Shown here: positions 35,395 to 47,600 of the stretch, piece after piece
How positions within the stretch are numbered: position 1 is the first letter of the stretch
Layout: each line of letters begins with the position of its first letter
DNA from: Combretum micranthum
Taxonomy: Eukaryota; Streptophyta; Magnoliopsida; Myrtales; Combretaceae
DNA length: 64,000 nucleotides
Assembly: GCA_024138025.1 (NCBI GenBank)
Contig: JAMXBD010003357.1
Location: 60,680 to 124,679 of the forward strand
Direction of reading: 5' to 3'
The notes under the pieces: model-generated
Told to the model about the DNA's origin: nothing
The model's database searches: none
The model's input: only the letters and a program-made list of their open reading frames with translations
Position numbers and translations under genes: made by a program

Positions 35395-36755
35395 TTACCA
35401 CTTCTCAGGGTGATTGCATTTACAGACTTGGGATTCTCCTCTGTTGCTTGGTAAAGACCCAGATGGTCTACTACTCACTTGCTGTGCAAGTTGATGGAGT
35501 TTCCCTTGCAAATCTTGAATGATTGCATTCTGATTACTGAGTGAGTTTGTTGTAGTGACAATGAAATCCCTTAGTAATGCGTCAGTGGAGGATTGAATTT
35601 GCTGTTGAGGTGGGGCATTTCTTGCATATCCTTGTCCTTGGAAACCAGGTGGTGGCTTTAGAACATTGGCATCATTCCGATATGACAATTGGGATGATTC
35701 CGCATATTCGGATGATATGTGTTTCCAAAATTACCCTTTTGGAAATTTCCCACATAGTTGAGCTGCTCATCATTTGATGATGATCCATGCGGACTCGAAA
35801 GAAGAGTGTGGACCTGAGCAAATCTCACAACAAAACACTTGTTTTTTATTGGAAGAATTTGTAGTTGTGAGTTTACTTACTTGAGTGATGAGGGTTGCCA
35901 TTTGAGCCTTGAGTTGTGATATATCTTCTTTGTCTTCCACAGATGCTACTTTAGATCTTGTTCTTTCACAACTCCAATTATGAGCCGCGGAAGCTAATTC
36001 TTCAATAATCTCACTAGCTTCCTCATATGTTTTTCCCATCAGTGATCCTCCCGATGTAGCATCTACTAAGGACCTCAAAGCTTCATCAAGACTGAGGTAG
36101 AAATTTTCGATCAGTAGATTATCGGGTAAACCGTGGTGTGGACATTTTCTGACCGCCTCTTTGAATCTTTCCCAAGCATCATATAATGATTCACCAGGGA
36201 ATTTGGTGAAGTTGGAGATCTCATTTCTTAATCTGGCGGTCCTTGCTGGAGGGAAGAATCTCTTCAGAAACTTCTTTGTCAGATCATCCCATGTAGTGAT
36301 CGAGTCTGGAGGTTGGGAATTGTACCATGCCAAGGCTTTATCCCTAAGAGAAAAAGGGAAAAGCTGTAGTCGGATGACTTCGTTTCTTACACCATTAAGT
36401 TTGACAGTGTTGGTGTACTGGAGAAATTTGGCAAGGTGTTCATCTGGCGTCTCATTCGGATATCCTCCAAATTGATGTGACTCAACCATTTGAATCAGGG
36501 ACGGTTTAAGCTCAAAGTTGTTAGCCTCCACAGTGGGCATTCTTATGGCGGATCCTGAACAGTAGGTACTGTATAGTCTCGAATTGCCCTTGGAGCGGGA
36601 GCAGCTGCTTGCAACTGGTTTGTTGTTATCATTGTTTCCTTGTCCTTGATTTTGTGCCATTGCTCCTCTTCTTTGGTTCTCTCTCTCTGTTGATGCAAGG
36701 TTCTTTCAATCTCAGGGTCTAAAGGTAGAAGTTCAGAACTTCTACTTCTTCGCAT
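35395..36755 (-). pseudogene. gag: gag of the Athila-lineage element, frameshifted
   Basis: The start at 36755 (MRRSRSSELLPLDPEIE) leads to RDYTVPTVQDPP; a frame change near 36545 continues into IRMPTVEANNFELKP. The central retrotransposon-gag domain (about 36540-36010) has FGGYPNETPDEHLAKFLQ, LRDKALAWYNSQP, TWDDLTKKFLKRFFPP and FPGESLYDAWERFKEAVRKC. A CCHC-like knuckle CEICSGPH lacks its last Cys because of a frame change near 35800. The C-terminal PPPGFQGQ block and LPSN are in another frame (35688-35420), again shifted before ITLRSGK. Gag forms the particle that packages the RNA. Three frame changes make it non-functional. Confidence 0.92.
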
Positions 36756-36844
36756 AAAACCTGCAAAGAGAAAAGGAAAAAAATCAAAACTAAACTTAAA
36801 CCTAAACTACTAGCAAAGCTGAAGGTAGTCTAATATTAATAAGA

Positions 36845-36862
36845 TCCCCGGCAACGGCGCCA
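36845..36862 (-). other. Primer binding site, tRNA-Asp
   Basis: Minus strand TGGCGCCGTTGCCGGGGA, 18 bases complementary to the 3' end of plant tRNA-Asp including CCA, beginning eight bases inside the 5' LTR end. It sets the element's direction as minus and is the usual primer of Athila-lineage elements. Confidence 0.93.
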
Positions 36863-36869
36863 GAAAACT

Positions 36870-39800
36870 TGATGTGCTAAATTAGTATTGAATTTTCAAA
36901 GCATCTTATCCAGCAAGCGTACTGGGCCTTATCTTGTAATATAGCATGAGTCAAGTGTCGATCCCACAGAGATCTATTAACTACTAGACAGTTATCAACT
37001 AATACTAATATCTAGGCAATTGATCTTTTAGAATGATTAGATTAAGATTAAACTAAATTATCTAATTAAGTATCTACTATGAATGCAGTGAGCTTTTGAA
37101 GAGAGTGATATGTTAGAAAAATGTGGGAAGGAGCAGAATCCACTTTAAACTATTGCCAATCAACTTGAAGTCATGTTATAATGATAATTAGATTCATGGA
37201 TATTCATAAGAAATTGTAAAGATTTAAAAACAGAGTTAAAAACCTTTTAAACCACAAAAATAATCCAATAGCTTCCGCTAAATAAATTATTCGTGGAATC
37301 AAAATTACAATTATAAACCTTCCGATTCTATAATTGACTAATACTTTATATTAACATCCCCTAATTCCTTAGTGAGAAATCAATATAAAATATTGCATTA
37401 GTATTATAAACCCCGGTATTCTCAGTAGTCAAGAAACCCCGGGAGTTGGAAGAGAAACCCTAATCTGGTCCAGTTTGAGTCTAGTGAGTGAAGCCTAGGA
37501 ACCCTAAATCCGGCTTTTCTTCGGTTTTATAATAAAATAAATATTATGAAGTAAATGAATTTGAATTGTTGTTTAAAAGTACATTCTAAACCTTTGAAAG
37601 TTTTAAATTCGGGAATTTTTCAATTCCGGACCTTCCCGAGCTCAATTACGGAAAAGTGTGCCCCGGACCACGAATTCAGAAAAATGTTCCGGAATATTCA
37701 TTAGAACCGTAATTTTATAAGGATTCCAAAAATATCAATTTCGTAATTTTCCGAGCTATAAAAATTACAGTTATAGCTTTTCCCATGTTTTCGGAACAAC
37801 CGGTAAAGTAGATGTCTTGTCTACTATTCACAAGTACAACCTACATTACACACTACCCATACCCTATTCTTACATCCTTACAGCTACTCATTTCAATTTT
37901 CTTTTCCAAGAAATTTTGTCTCTTAATCAATTATCACATTATTACATTTTAATTTACTAAATTACAAATTTCAATTTTTCAAAACACACACACACACATG
38001 GGATGGCCCACCCCTCCCTCTTGTTTCTCTGTCAAATAAATTATTTTTACTTCATTTTACTTAACTAAACCTAATTCACTTCATATATACATATTTTTCT
38101 CTCTCTCTCTTCATTTCTTCTTGTTTCAAAATTAGAAAAAGAGTAAAACTCTCTCTTTTTCCCCCTTAAGTGCCGAGAGCTCCCCCCCTCCCCCCTTTCC
38201 TCTCACTTCCAACTTTGTTATTTCTTCTTTTCTCCTTCAAGACTCCATTGGTATGTGTATTCAAGCTTTGTTCTTCCTAATCTTGTAATGGCAAAGCTAT
38301 ATCTTGTGTGTTTTCTCATTTAATCCCAATGAGCTCATGCTAGGGACATGAAAACACATGAACAAGAATATCAAGCCATCACAAGACATGGATCTAGTGT
38401 TTAGATGATTTTATGTTAAAATATCAACTTGTTCATGCATGTAAAGTAGAGATCTTGTACATATATTGTTGTTCATGCCATGAGATCCATGATTCATGCA
38501 TTATATATAGTAGATCTAAAGTTTAGACACCCATATCTTCATATGCATGCATGATCATAGGTTTATTTTGTTTTATATGCTTGGATGATCATAAAAATGA
38601 AGTCTTGTTCATGTATAGAGATGTTAGATAGTAGATCTTCACATATAAAAGGCAAGAACATTGAAAAAGAAAGGACTTTGTCAAATATGAAATGTTGAAA
38701 ATTCGGATGAAATGGGAACCCTACTTTAAAGACCACCAAAATCACTTTTGAACTCATATTTCATATGAAAAATGTAGGGTATGTGTAGTAGATATCTTGA
38801 AAGAATGATTTTTATAAGTTTAGATGAGTTTAGGCATGATAGGAATGTAAAACAAGTGGTGGAGTTAGAATGAAAAATATTGGAATGTTGATCAATAGTT
38901 AAAATTCGTAACTTAGGTTCATGCCTACAAGAACACTTGGTATTTAAGTCTAAATGGGATGTTTTATAAGTTAAATGAAGTCCTTAGATGATATATATAT
39001 TGGAGCTTCAAATTTTAATGCATTAGACAAGTTTTTCCTTAAGAAAAATGCAAGAAAATGAAATTGGAAAATTCGGATTTTTACAAAAAGCTTGTTTAAA
39101 GACATGTTCACCAAATGAAAAATGGGAATTTTTATGCATGATTGAATGCCATGATTAATATAGACTTTGAGAACTTATTTTTAGTTAGATAACAAGTGGA
39201 TTACAAGATTAAAAGTCAAAGAAACCCTAAGGAGTATAATGTGAAAAAAATACCTTCTTAGAAATAACCTTTATGGGATTTTCCAATCCTTAAGAGTTCG
39301 TAAGAGTTTATTATCACAAAATTATTATGACCATGCATATATTAAGTTCATCACATGGCATTCATATTAGTAATTCATTCCCATATCATGCATGCATGAA
39401 TCATCAACTAGGAACATTTCTTATCAAAAGCAAAACAAATTTTTGAGATTGGAACACTTGCGGAACAGATCTGATCCCACTGTTCCGTGACCTTAATATT
39501 TTCAAAACTTGGATATAATACTAGAAATAGGTAGATCTTTCGAAGTAGATAGAGATCGATATAAAATTTGCGAAATTCCGAGTTAAAATGACCAAGTCAT
39601 GGTCGTTTTAAGTCGGAACTTCCGCAAATAGCGAGAAATCCGAATCCATTTAGTTTAGATGTGTAGCTTGATTTAGTTACATAATGAGAGTCTCATTAGG
39701 ATTATTCTTGCTTGGTAGGTGATCCCAAGCAGGACGACACTCTACCTCCCAACTACTACTACTAGGAAGATTGGCGTCCAATGGCCGAGTGAGTTTTACT

Positions 39801-42060
39801 TCCACTCTCAATTAATGAATGTGATTGTAATGTAGTGGCACTAGTGGTGTAGGCAAAGATAAAAAGAAATTGTATATGCCGGATGGGGTATATGGGAATT
39901 ATATATGTTGTCTACTGCTGATATGTGAATTGGAACGTAAGGAATATCGAAACCGGGTGTTAAGCTATTGACTGATTAGCTAGTATCTTATGATGAATGT
40001 CTGCGAATACTTGTTGGTCACTTGAAAGAATTGAATTAATGAATATTCGGTTTCAAATATAAATTGGATCCATTCATATGACGATGGGGTTGGAGCATTC
40101 GCATTGGTTGGTTTTTCGTGATCGATAAAACGAATATGTTGGTTAATCGTGATCCATAAAACGAATTTGTTGGTTAATCGTGATCCATAAAACGAAATAT
40201 TGTTAGTTGACCGTGAGCTTAAACGGCGTCGTATCACAGGATTCGTTAATCTGCTAACCCGGGATGGAGGGCGCAAGTCCATCCACATATGATTTCCGGT
40301 TGGTCATATGTTTGTTGATCACATCTGTATGATGCATACACTTGCTTGAATAATCACTTGCTTGAATGATTGTATTTAATTGTGTTATGGAAGTTATTAC
40401 TCACTAAGCTAGTTAGCTTACGCCCCCATAGTTTTTATCTATTGCAGCACGAGTTTATATGGCTTAGGCCGAGGCAAGCCAGCACAGGTACCGGAGATAG
40501 GAGTTTCCCATAGAAGTTTAATCCATTCTTTTTGTATAGACTTTCGTTGGAAACTAAGGACTCTGGATGACTGTAATGGACTTGTTATTCTTTTGCGGGG
40601 GAATGCCCCTTAGATTTTGTAAACTATAATTTATGCGTTTTGATTTATTATCTATGGCTAATGAATGCCACATTAAACTGTTTAACTCCATTTGTTGAAG
40701 TATTCTATTGTCGTAAAGGACGCTTTACATCTACTTAAGACTCCCGAAGGGCTCAGGTAGGGAACTCGAGAGTCTTACTTAGTATGTGGCGGGCTGTTAC
40801 GTTTAGGATACCCTACAGGGCGTGACAAGTATTCATGGACAATTTCTAAATTAGATTAAACTCCGCCGCTTCCGCAATTGTAATTTAATCTCAATTTATG
40901 AATTCATATGAACCTTAATTTCCCTTCCGAGTTATCAGAATTCTTATACACCAAAAATATGATGAATAATCAGAACTCAATATGAATATTTTATGATTCT
41001 AATTATCTTATAACATGGTTTTAAAGATCATTTTAGCATGTTTAAAGCTTTATCAACTTCCCCCAAAAAGGATTTAGTTATTCATGGATGATGATTCAAA
41101 AATCATATAAGAAATTGCAAATGATTTCATTATGATCAGAATATTCAGATATATGAATTGCATAAAAGGAAAAGATCAGATATCACCAATTCAAAATACA
41201 AAGCTTCACTTGCTATTTCTTGAAAAAACTTCAATATCTTCAAAATCTCTATGAAATGCTTAATTCTAATCTATGTATTGTAGTGTATTTTAGAGCTGCT
41301 TGGATGATTCTCAAAGTGAGGAGAAGACTCCCTATTTATAGGAAAATTTCGTAACAACTCATTAAAGAAAAATGGCAGTTTCATTCAAAGCCGGCAGTTA
41401 TGGATCGTATGCCGGCGGCTTACAGGCGGCGTATCTTCAATTTCTCCTTTGCGTAGGTAGTGCACATGCAGCTTTCAACATCAGCTGCACATGTAGGCTG
41501 CTTCTACGCCGGCAGCTTAGATGTAGATCTAGCCGGCGTATATGATCAAAAATGAAGCGTCGCACCAATTTATAACGAAAGCCGTCCAAAAGCCGACGGC
41601 TTTGACACCGGCGCAGACACTCCAACAGATTTGCCTCTTCAATTTCTTCCAAGCATTTGTTATCTTCATGTCTCTTCAGATCTGTGACATACACTGCCCC
41701 AACGCCGGCGGCTTAGGAGCCGACGTATCTTGTAATTCCTTCAAAGCTGGTAACTTTTCAACTATAGGCTGCCGGCCTTCCATTTACGCTGGCGGCTTAG
41801 AGGCGGCATAAAGTTGGTTGAGTTAAAGGCTAGCAAAGCTGGCAGTGTTGGTAGCGGCCTTGGGTGTAAGCTGTCTGAACACCGGTGGCTTTGAAGTATG
41901 AATTGCCGGTGTATTCTTCAATTTTTCCAAATTTCTCTTCAAAGTTTCTTATTTTGATTTCTTAGTCCAAATTAGTCCTGAAACATGAATTTTAATCAAA
42001 ACAAATATCCATTCTAGCTCTTTTGAATATCAACAAGTTGTATAAAATATGATCTTATCA
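36870..42060 (-). repeat. 5' LTR of the Athila-lineage element, split by a solo LTR
   Basis: 1763 bp once the insertion 37405-40827 and one copy of AGTAT are removed. Sequence agrees with the left LTR except for scattered, mainly transition differences. U3 (42060 to about 41345) has AGCCGCC at 41414-41420, 41707-41713 and 41791-41797, and a TATA box at 41340-41333. The nested LTR lies about 500 bp downstream of that TATA box, so transcripts from this promoter would run into it. Confidence 0.92.
37405..40827 (+). repeat. Complete solo LTR, TGTAAR family, short form (TSD AGTAT)
   Basis: 3423 bp from TATAAACCCCGG (TG decayed to TA) to GGGCGTGACA, with AGTAT at 37400-37404 and 40828-40832. The empty site GCATTAGTATTCATGGAC is present in the left LTR of the Athila-lineage element at about 26138-26155, which proves the junctions. 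It has one U3 module (about 37730-37810), a CACACACACAC run (37984-37999), a TATA region near 38083, the conserved island (39545-39620), three minisatellite units (about 40110-40200) and the stem-loop (40597-40609). Confidence 0.95.
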
Positions 42061-42785
42061 GAAACTTATTTATTCTTGCTACAATTGAGTCTTTGCCATA
42101 TCTGCTCCCTAAGGTTTTCATTTTTCAACATAAATCCTCATTTTACACATTGTAAACAAGTGTTTAAATATTAGCTATTCCTAGATCCGAATTTTGTAAA
42201 AATAGTTTTTAAGTGATTTCTTTAAGAAAAACCCATCTGATACTTTTAAAATTTAAGGCTCCATTAATCCTATCCCCTTACAACTTCATTTCCTTAAGAA
42301 AATTTCCATTTTGGGTTTGAAAAATAGGTGTTTACATATCCTCTTTTCCTAGTTATGAATTTTATGTAACTATCCTAAGATCTAAATTTTCTACCTTGTA
42401 AATATTTCTTCTTTGACAAATTTCTCTTATTAGATCTACCATTAACTTACCAAAACCATTTCCTGTTGTTACCTATTCAATAAGCTCTTCATTTTTCTCA
42501 TAAAAATCATGTTTTGGAGTTGTAAAATGGGTTTTAAAAAGGCAACTATTTTTCCATCCGAATTTACAAAAGTTTGTTTTTACGAAACCAAATTTGCTCT
42601 TGAGCTTTTTGGCTCATCTTCATAAATATCCTAAGTTTTAGAAATAGTAAATCATTCATTTACGTAAAAAAAATCTTTATGACCATTTATTCATCGTAAA
42701 TGTAATAAATGCATGAGATCTCCAAAGTCATGTAAAAGAATAAATGTTAAAAGCTAGATCTAAGTGTAATGATCATGTTAAATGA
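42061..42785 (-). repeat. Reverse LTR fragment (last piece of the LTR begun at 7711)
   Basis: It resumes the TGTAAR-family consensus after the Athila-lineage element (TTGAGTCTTTGCCATAT corresponds to TTGAGTCTTCATCATCT in the copy near 14262). It contains repeated ATCCGAATTT blocks as other copies do. The match fades near 42785, before the expected leader, TATA box and U3, so about 1.1 kb of the LTR 5' part is absent. Confidence 0.65.
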
Positions 42786-42989
42786 AAGATGGACTGAAAT
42801 CCTTGCATGAGAACCAGAAAACTAACTTATTAAACTACCTAAGGCAAGGACCTCTAAAGAACATACGGGTGTTTAGAGTGAAAACTGATGATAAGAGCTC
42901 ACAATCAAGGAACAAGACAAAAGCTTGTTGTGAAAGGTTTCAGTTTGATAAAATGTGATGTAAGAAGACAGCAAGATTCGTGATAACCC
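42786..42989. other. Unassigned sequence before the copia 3' end
   Basis: About 200 bp with no clear match to the neighbouring LTR family and no useful open frame. It may be the end of the copia internal region, because it leads into a polypurine tract and LTR. I recognise no coding motif. Confidence 0.4.
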
Positions 42990-44040
42990 CCCTCATATGA
43001 GTTGGAAGGAGAGATTGTTAGGTTATAAATCCAACTCATATGGGTCTATAACCAAAGGGAGCCTAAATATATGTTGAATATATATTTAGAAGACTTTGAA
43101 ATCAAAGTAGGAATAAACCAGCACACTTGCACAAGAGGTTCTAAATATATGTTCATATATTTAAAAGACATTGAATTTAAGGGTATCTTAAGTATAGGGC
43201 ATATACTTAGAAGAGGACTTGGATATAAGGAGTTTTGTGCAAAACGAAGAAGTTCTATGATGTAAATTGGCTGATAGGGGAAGCTCTTAGATGAAACAAA
43301 TGCCAGCATTTGAATTATGATTTTCTTGCCGAGAGTTGCAGACAGGCTGCACCGACTTCAACACTAGTAGTGTTGGAGGCTACATCACCGGCATAGAAGG
43401 GTATACCACCAGTGTACAAGCCGACATTGATTGTTCTAGAATGCCGAAGTACACTGCCTTCATAAGCCGCCAAAATATATTTTTCTCGAGCCAACCTTGG
43501 ACTACCTGTTGATTTTTCTTTTGTTTTACATATATATTCATCTTAATTGTCCTAAGGTTTGGTGTGAACAAGTGTTATGCCTCTTCTCAAGCCTAGAAAA
43601 AGAAATCTAAAGAGAGATAGAGAGAAAAGAGAAGAAATCCTAGAGAGAGAAACTTTAGAGGAAGGTTTCTCTTCCTATTTATAATCCACCAGTTGTGGTG
43701 AAGAATTGCAAGATCTATTAGATAGATCTAGTGAAGATAACTCTGCTGCTGAAATCCATCAGTTGTGGTGAAGATCTGAGAGATTAACTAGCGTTATCTA
43801 GTGAAGAATAATTGTAATCCCATTATATTCTTATAGTGGAAGATTTATAGCGCTACTGGTCCGGTAGTTTTTCCCGCATTAGGTTTTTCACGTTATATCC
43901 TGGTATTATTTGTTTTATATTTATACATTGTTTATTGTTTATCGCTTATCACATTTAGCAAGAGGAGATTTAACTTCTCATTATAGATTGATTAATCGGT
44001 TTTGTTGTTATAGTAATTAGAGTTAGGCTTTCTCCTAACA
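42990..44040 (+). mobile_element. 3' end of a Ty1/copia element: polypurine tract plus 3' LTR
   Basis: GTTGGAAGGAGAGAT (43001-43015) is a copia-type purine tract directly before the LTR start TGTTAGG at 43016. The LTR ends CTCCTAACA at 44040, about 1025 bp, with matching TGTTAG/CTAACA ends. Inside are a TATA-like CTATTTATAAT (about 43675), a 70-bp tandem duplication beginning ATCCAYCAGTTGTGGTGAAG (43684 and 43754) and CGGTAGTTTTTCCCGCATTAGG, a leader stretch common in plant copia LTRs. Flanks GAGAT and TTCTT differ, as expected if the 5' part of the element has been lost. No copia coding domain is present. Confidence 0.75.
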
Positions 44041-44613
44041 TTCTTTTTCCTTGCTTTTCTAGATATGATGAGGGCAGATTTGACATTTAAAAAAAATAGT
44101 AAATTATTTATTTTGTATTTTAAATCTTTCTTTCCATTTTTTGTTACTTCCATATCTAAACACAAAAGTAAAATTTTATTTTCCTAAGCTTCACTTGCTT
44201 TTCCTCCCTTGAATTTCTCCTATGTCGACATCATTCTTTGGGAAAGTCATAGTTGATAAAAAAGCAAAGTGTCTTGAGCCTCACATATTTTCCATTTTCC
44301 AATTTTTCTCCTTTTAAATTTGTTTCATTTTTAACTAAAATAGAAAAAGGGGATAGGAGGGGTTAGGAAAGAAGAAGCATCGTGAAATATTTAACCTGAA
44401 ATATTACTAAACTATTTTCTGGTCCACCTAACAACACATGAGTTTCTTTTCTTTTCTTATTGTGAAATATATTTATTTATTATTATAATTATTTAAAGTA
44501 CATCATAGGTAAATTATATGGATAATATCCTCTCCCTTCAATTGGCACGTGTAAGGGCCTTACTCTGCACCCTGCACCCTTTACGTGTATCGGATCAGGA
44601 TGACTCTCTGTCC
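44041..44613. other. AT-rich low-copy DNA, left part
   Basis: No repeat match inside the window and no meaningful open frame. It contains a G-box core CACGTG at 44546-44551 and a doubled TGCACCC (about 44567-44580), then TTTACGTG. It was contiguous with 53852 onward before the long LTR at 44614 inserted. Nothing shows that the G-box is used. Confidence 0.5.
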
Positions 44614-47600
44614 TGTAAGTCTCAGAAAATTTTAGTAAATAATTTCAAGATGAACTTCAAAAATAAACCCTAAAAATCACTCCAAATTAAAACCGAATTT
44701 CAACTAGTCTTAAATCATGAATGAATTCGAAAAATTTTCGAATCTTAGGAAAAATAAGAATTCTCAAAAACAAAGTAAGAACTCAACATACTATAATTCC
44801 AAAACCACTACGTACATAATTAACTCCGAATTATAAAAACGGGTAATATAAAGCCCAAAAAAAATTATTAAAAAGCAAATAACGATTGACTTTCGAAAAT
44901 ATAACTTAATTCAAAAATTCCGAAAATATTAAGAGATATTAAATACTTACAAAAACGAAATGTAAAATAAATTTCTTAAAGTAAATACGTTGTATAAACA
45001 TGAAATATCAGTTTCCAAAGTGGCAAAGACCTAAACCGGAAAAATCACCCGGAAACCCTAACTGGAATGCAATAGCCTAAGTCCGGCAACCTAGTGCCCC
45101 TAACCCTAGAGGTCGAGGCGTAGCTAAATATGTAGAATAGCTCATAGTAAAATAAGTTTGTTTAAAAATATCAGATTGGTAAATTTTTTTTTTTTTACCT
45201 ATTTCGAACCCGTTCGGATACAGACTTCGAAAAGCGTGTCCCAGGGCTCGAGATATCAAAAATATACCAATAGTACCGTTAGACTTGTAATTTCATAAGA
45301 TTTCTAAATATATCAGTTATATAATTTTTCAGGTTATAAAAGTTACAGTTATAACCTTTTATCGTAATTTCATTATTACCGGTAATTGATTAGTCTTTTG
45401 CACTATTCATTTTTATTTCATTACAAAATTTTATTATTCTTATAAAGCCTTATATTTTTAGATAAATATTTTATATGTTATAGAAAATTTTGTTTTTCTA
45501 AAATTTAGTTCATTTCGGGTCTTTACGGGATCAGATTCTGTTTAAGACCCGATACTAAAAATAAAATAAATTAATTTAATAATTGGAAAATATTTTAAAA
45601 ATATTTTTATTTTCATAAAATAATTTTTTTAGAATTTTTCGGGTTATAAAATATTATTTATAACCCATATTCGCGTATTTTGATCATACCGGTAACATAA
45701 TTATTAAAATACTAAAATAATTCAAATAATTATTTAATTTTAATTATGAAAAATCTGCTACAAATATTTGGAATAAATTTCTAATTTTATTTTATTAAAA
45801 AAGTACCTTTACAACCCATACCTTCAAGTACACCTTACACATATCATTTCCTTTTCACTTCAATCTTTCTACACATTATCCCACAATTGATGGCAGATTT
45901 TTGACTCCTTCATGGCTGCCATTGTCCTTTAATTACTCCATTTTTGACTAAAATTAATTATATTCCACTCCTTCTTAAAGGAGCTACACACACCATTTAT
46001 TACACAATTCAATTTTTAGTCAAAAAATTCAAACAAACCCTCTCTCCTCACTCAAATTCACGTGGATAGCATCCCAATTTCTGCCCTTGTTTTATTTTTT
46101 TCTTTTTCATTTAATACCCTCCTCTCTCTCCATTTAATGCCTTTCATTTATTCATTTTCATTCATTTGAAACCCTCTCTCTTTTACTCCTTCTTTTCCTC
46201 TCTTTTTCCTCTCTTTCTTCTTCTTTCTCTCTTGTTCTTGCAAGGAACCTTGCTGCCCTATATTTTTTTGGAGCTCCCACACATATTTCTTGAAGATTTC
46301 TTAAGAAAACCTTCTTCTTAAGCTTCCATAGGTGGTATAGGTAAAATATAATGAAGGTTTCATGCATCAAATGACCTTCCATAAGCTTAAAAGCTTAGGA
46401 TGATGATGCCAAAAATGAAACACTCCTTTTCTCTACTTTTATTATCTTGTATTTCAATTATTTTCTTGTTTAAAGTTGATATATTTTGTAGATCTAAATT
46501 TTTGTTGCTTTGATTTTCGTTTATGCCATAGATCTAGTTATTTGAGTTGTTATTTTTGTTATTTCTTATGATTTATACATAGATTCATCATCCACATGTG
46601 TTCATGCATTCAAAACTAGTTTAGAAAACTAGATCTAGACTTTTGAGTTCATAAAATGCATTAGACTTTGTTTTATGTTCATGGATGACTTGTAGTAGCA
46701 TGATGATAGTAGGAATGTTTTAGAAAACTCAAGATCTATTTTATTTCCAAGCAAAATGATTTTTGAAAATTCGGATGAAAATAGAACCATATTTAGAAAA
46801 GTGGTTTTTCAACTTCAAAATGTGTATTTTTCATTTAAAATGAAGGGCTTAGGGTATAAATAACATAAATGAGTAATTTTGATGAGCAAAGTTTAGATCT
46901 ATGAGTTTAAAGTTTGTTTTCATGGGTTTCATCTAGGTGTATGTTCATATTATGTGTAGATTTTAGATTTGAACTTGAACAAAATTTGTGAAATTCGTAT
47001 TTTGGCAAGACCAATATTTAAAAACCACTTTCCAAGTGCCAAAATGTAATTTTTTCTTAAGAAAATGAAGGCTTAATATATGAATATCATCAAGACTTCT
47101 TTTTACAAGAATCTAATGTGATTTTCAAAAGTTATTTTCAAAATAAAAATTCCATTTTCGGATTTTGGCCAAGACCTATTTTAAAAACATGTTTTCCAAC
47201 TCAAAAATGAAGTTTTTATTTAAGAAATGAATGGCTCATAAGATATGATATGTAAGGAATGGATTTTCATGAGCTTAGATAGATTTTATCAAAAAATCTA
47301 ACCAAAAATGAATTTTGTAAATTCGGATCCCAACCAAGACCAATTTTTAAAACCCATTTATCAACTCCAAAACTCATGTTTTATGTGAAAAACGAAGGGT
47401 ATAGGTAATAGGTATCTTTAAGGAATAATTTTTAAAAGTTAAAATGAGTTTAGGCATGAGTAATGTGTAAAACAAGTAATTGAATTAAAATGGAAAAATT
47501 TGAGTTAGTGATCAAATTGTCAAATTCGTAATTTGAGATGATGCATATGTAATCACTTAGTATTTGAGCTCAAATTGCAAGTTTAATGTGTTAAATGAAG

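Larger units (their letters stand above)
25613..42060 (-). mobile_element. Ty3/gypsy LTR retrotransposon, Athila lineage (non-autonomous by decay)
   Basis: A full-structure element of 16.4 kb (13.0 kb without the nested solo LTR), coding on the minus strand. In transcription order it has the 5' LTR (42060-36870, split), a tRNA-Asp primer site (36862-36845), gag, protease, reverse transcriptase, RNase H, integrase, a spacer, a third ORF of Athila type, a purine-rich tract (27410-27395) and the 3' LTR (27394-25613). LTR ends are TGAT...ATCA. The lineage call rests on the order of domains, the tRNA-Asp primer site, motifs such as RDYTVPTV and [13 protein letters not shown], and the Athila-like third ORF. 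Flanks AAAAT and GAAAC share only AAA, so the target duplication is not clean. Several frameshifts make it incapable of producing its own proteins. Confidence 0.92.

Noticed and set aside
36845..36862. tRNA-Asp gene fragment
   Set aside because: Only the 18 bases complementary to the tRNA 3' end are present, directly next to an LTR: a primer binding site.
44546..44551. G-box CACGTG as evidence for a nearby host promoter
   Set aside because: A single 6-bp match without TATA box, transcript start or downstream coding sequence; chance occurrence is likely.
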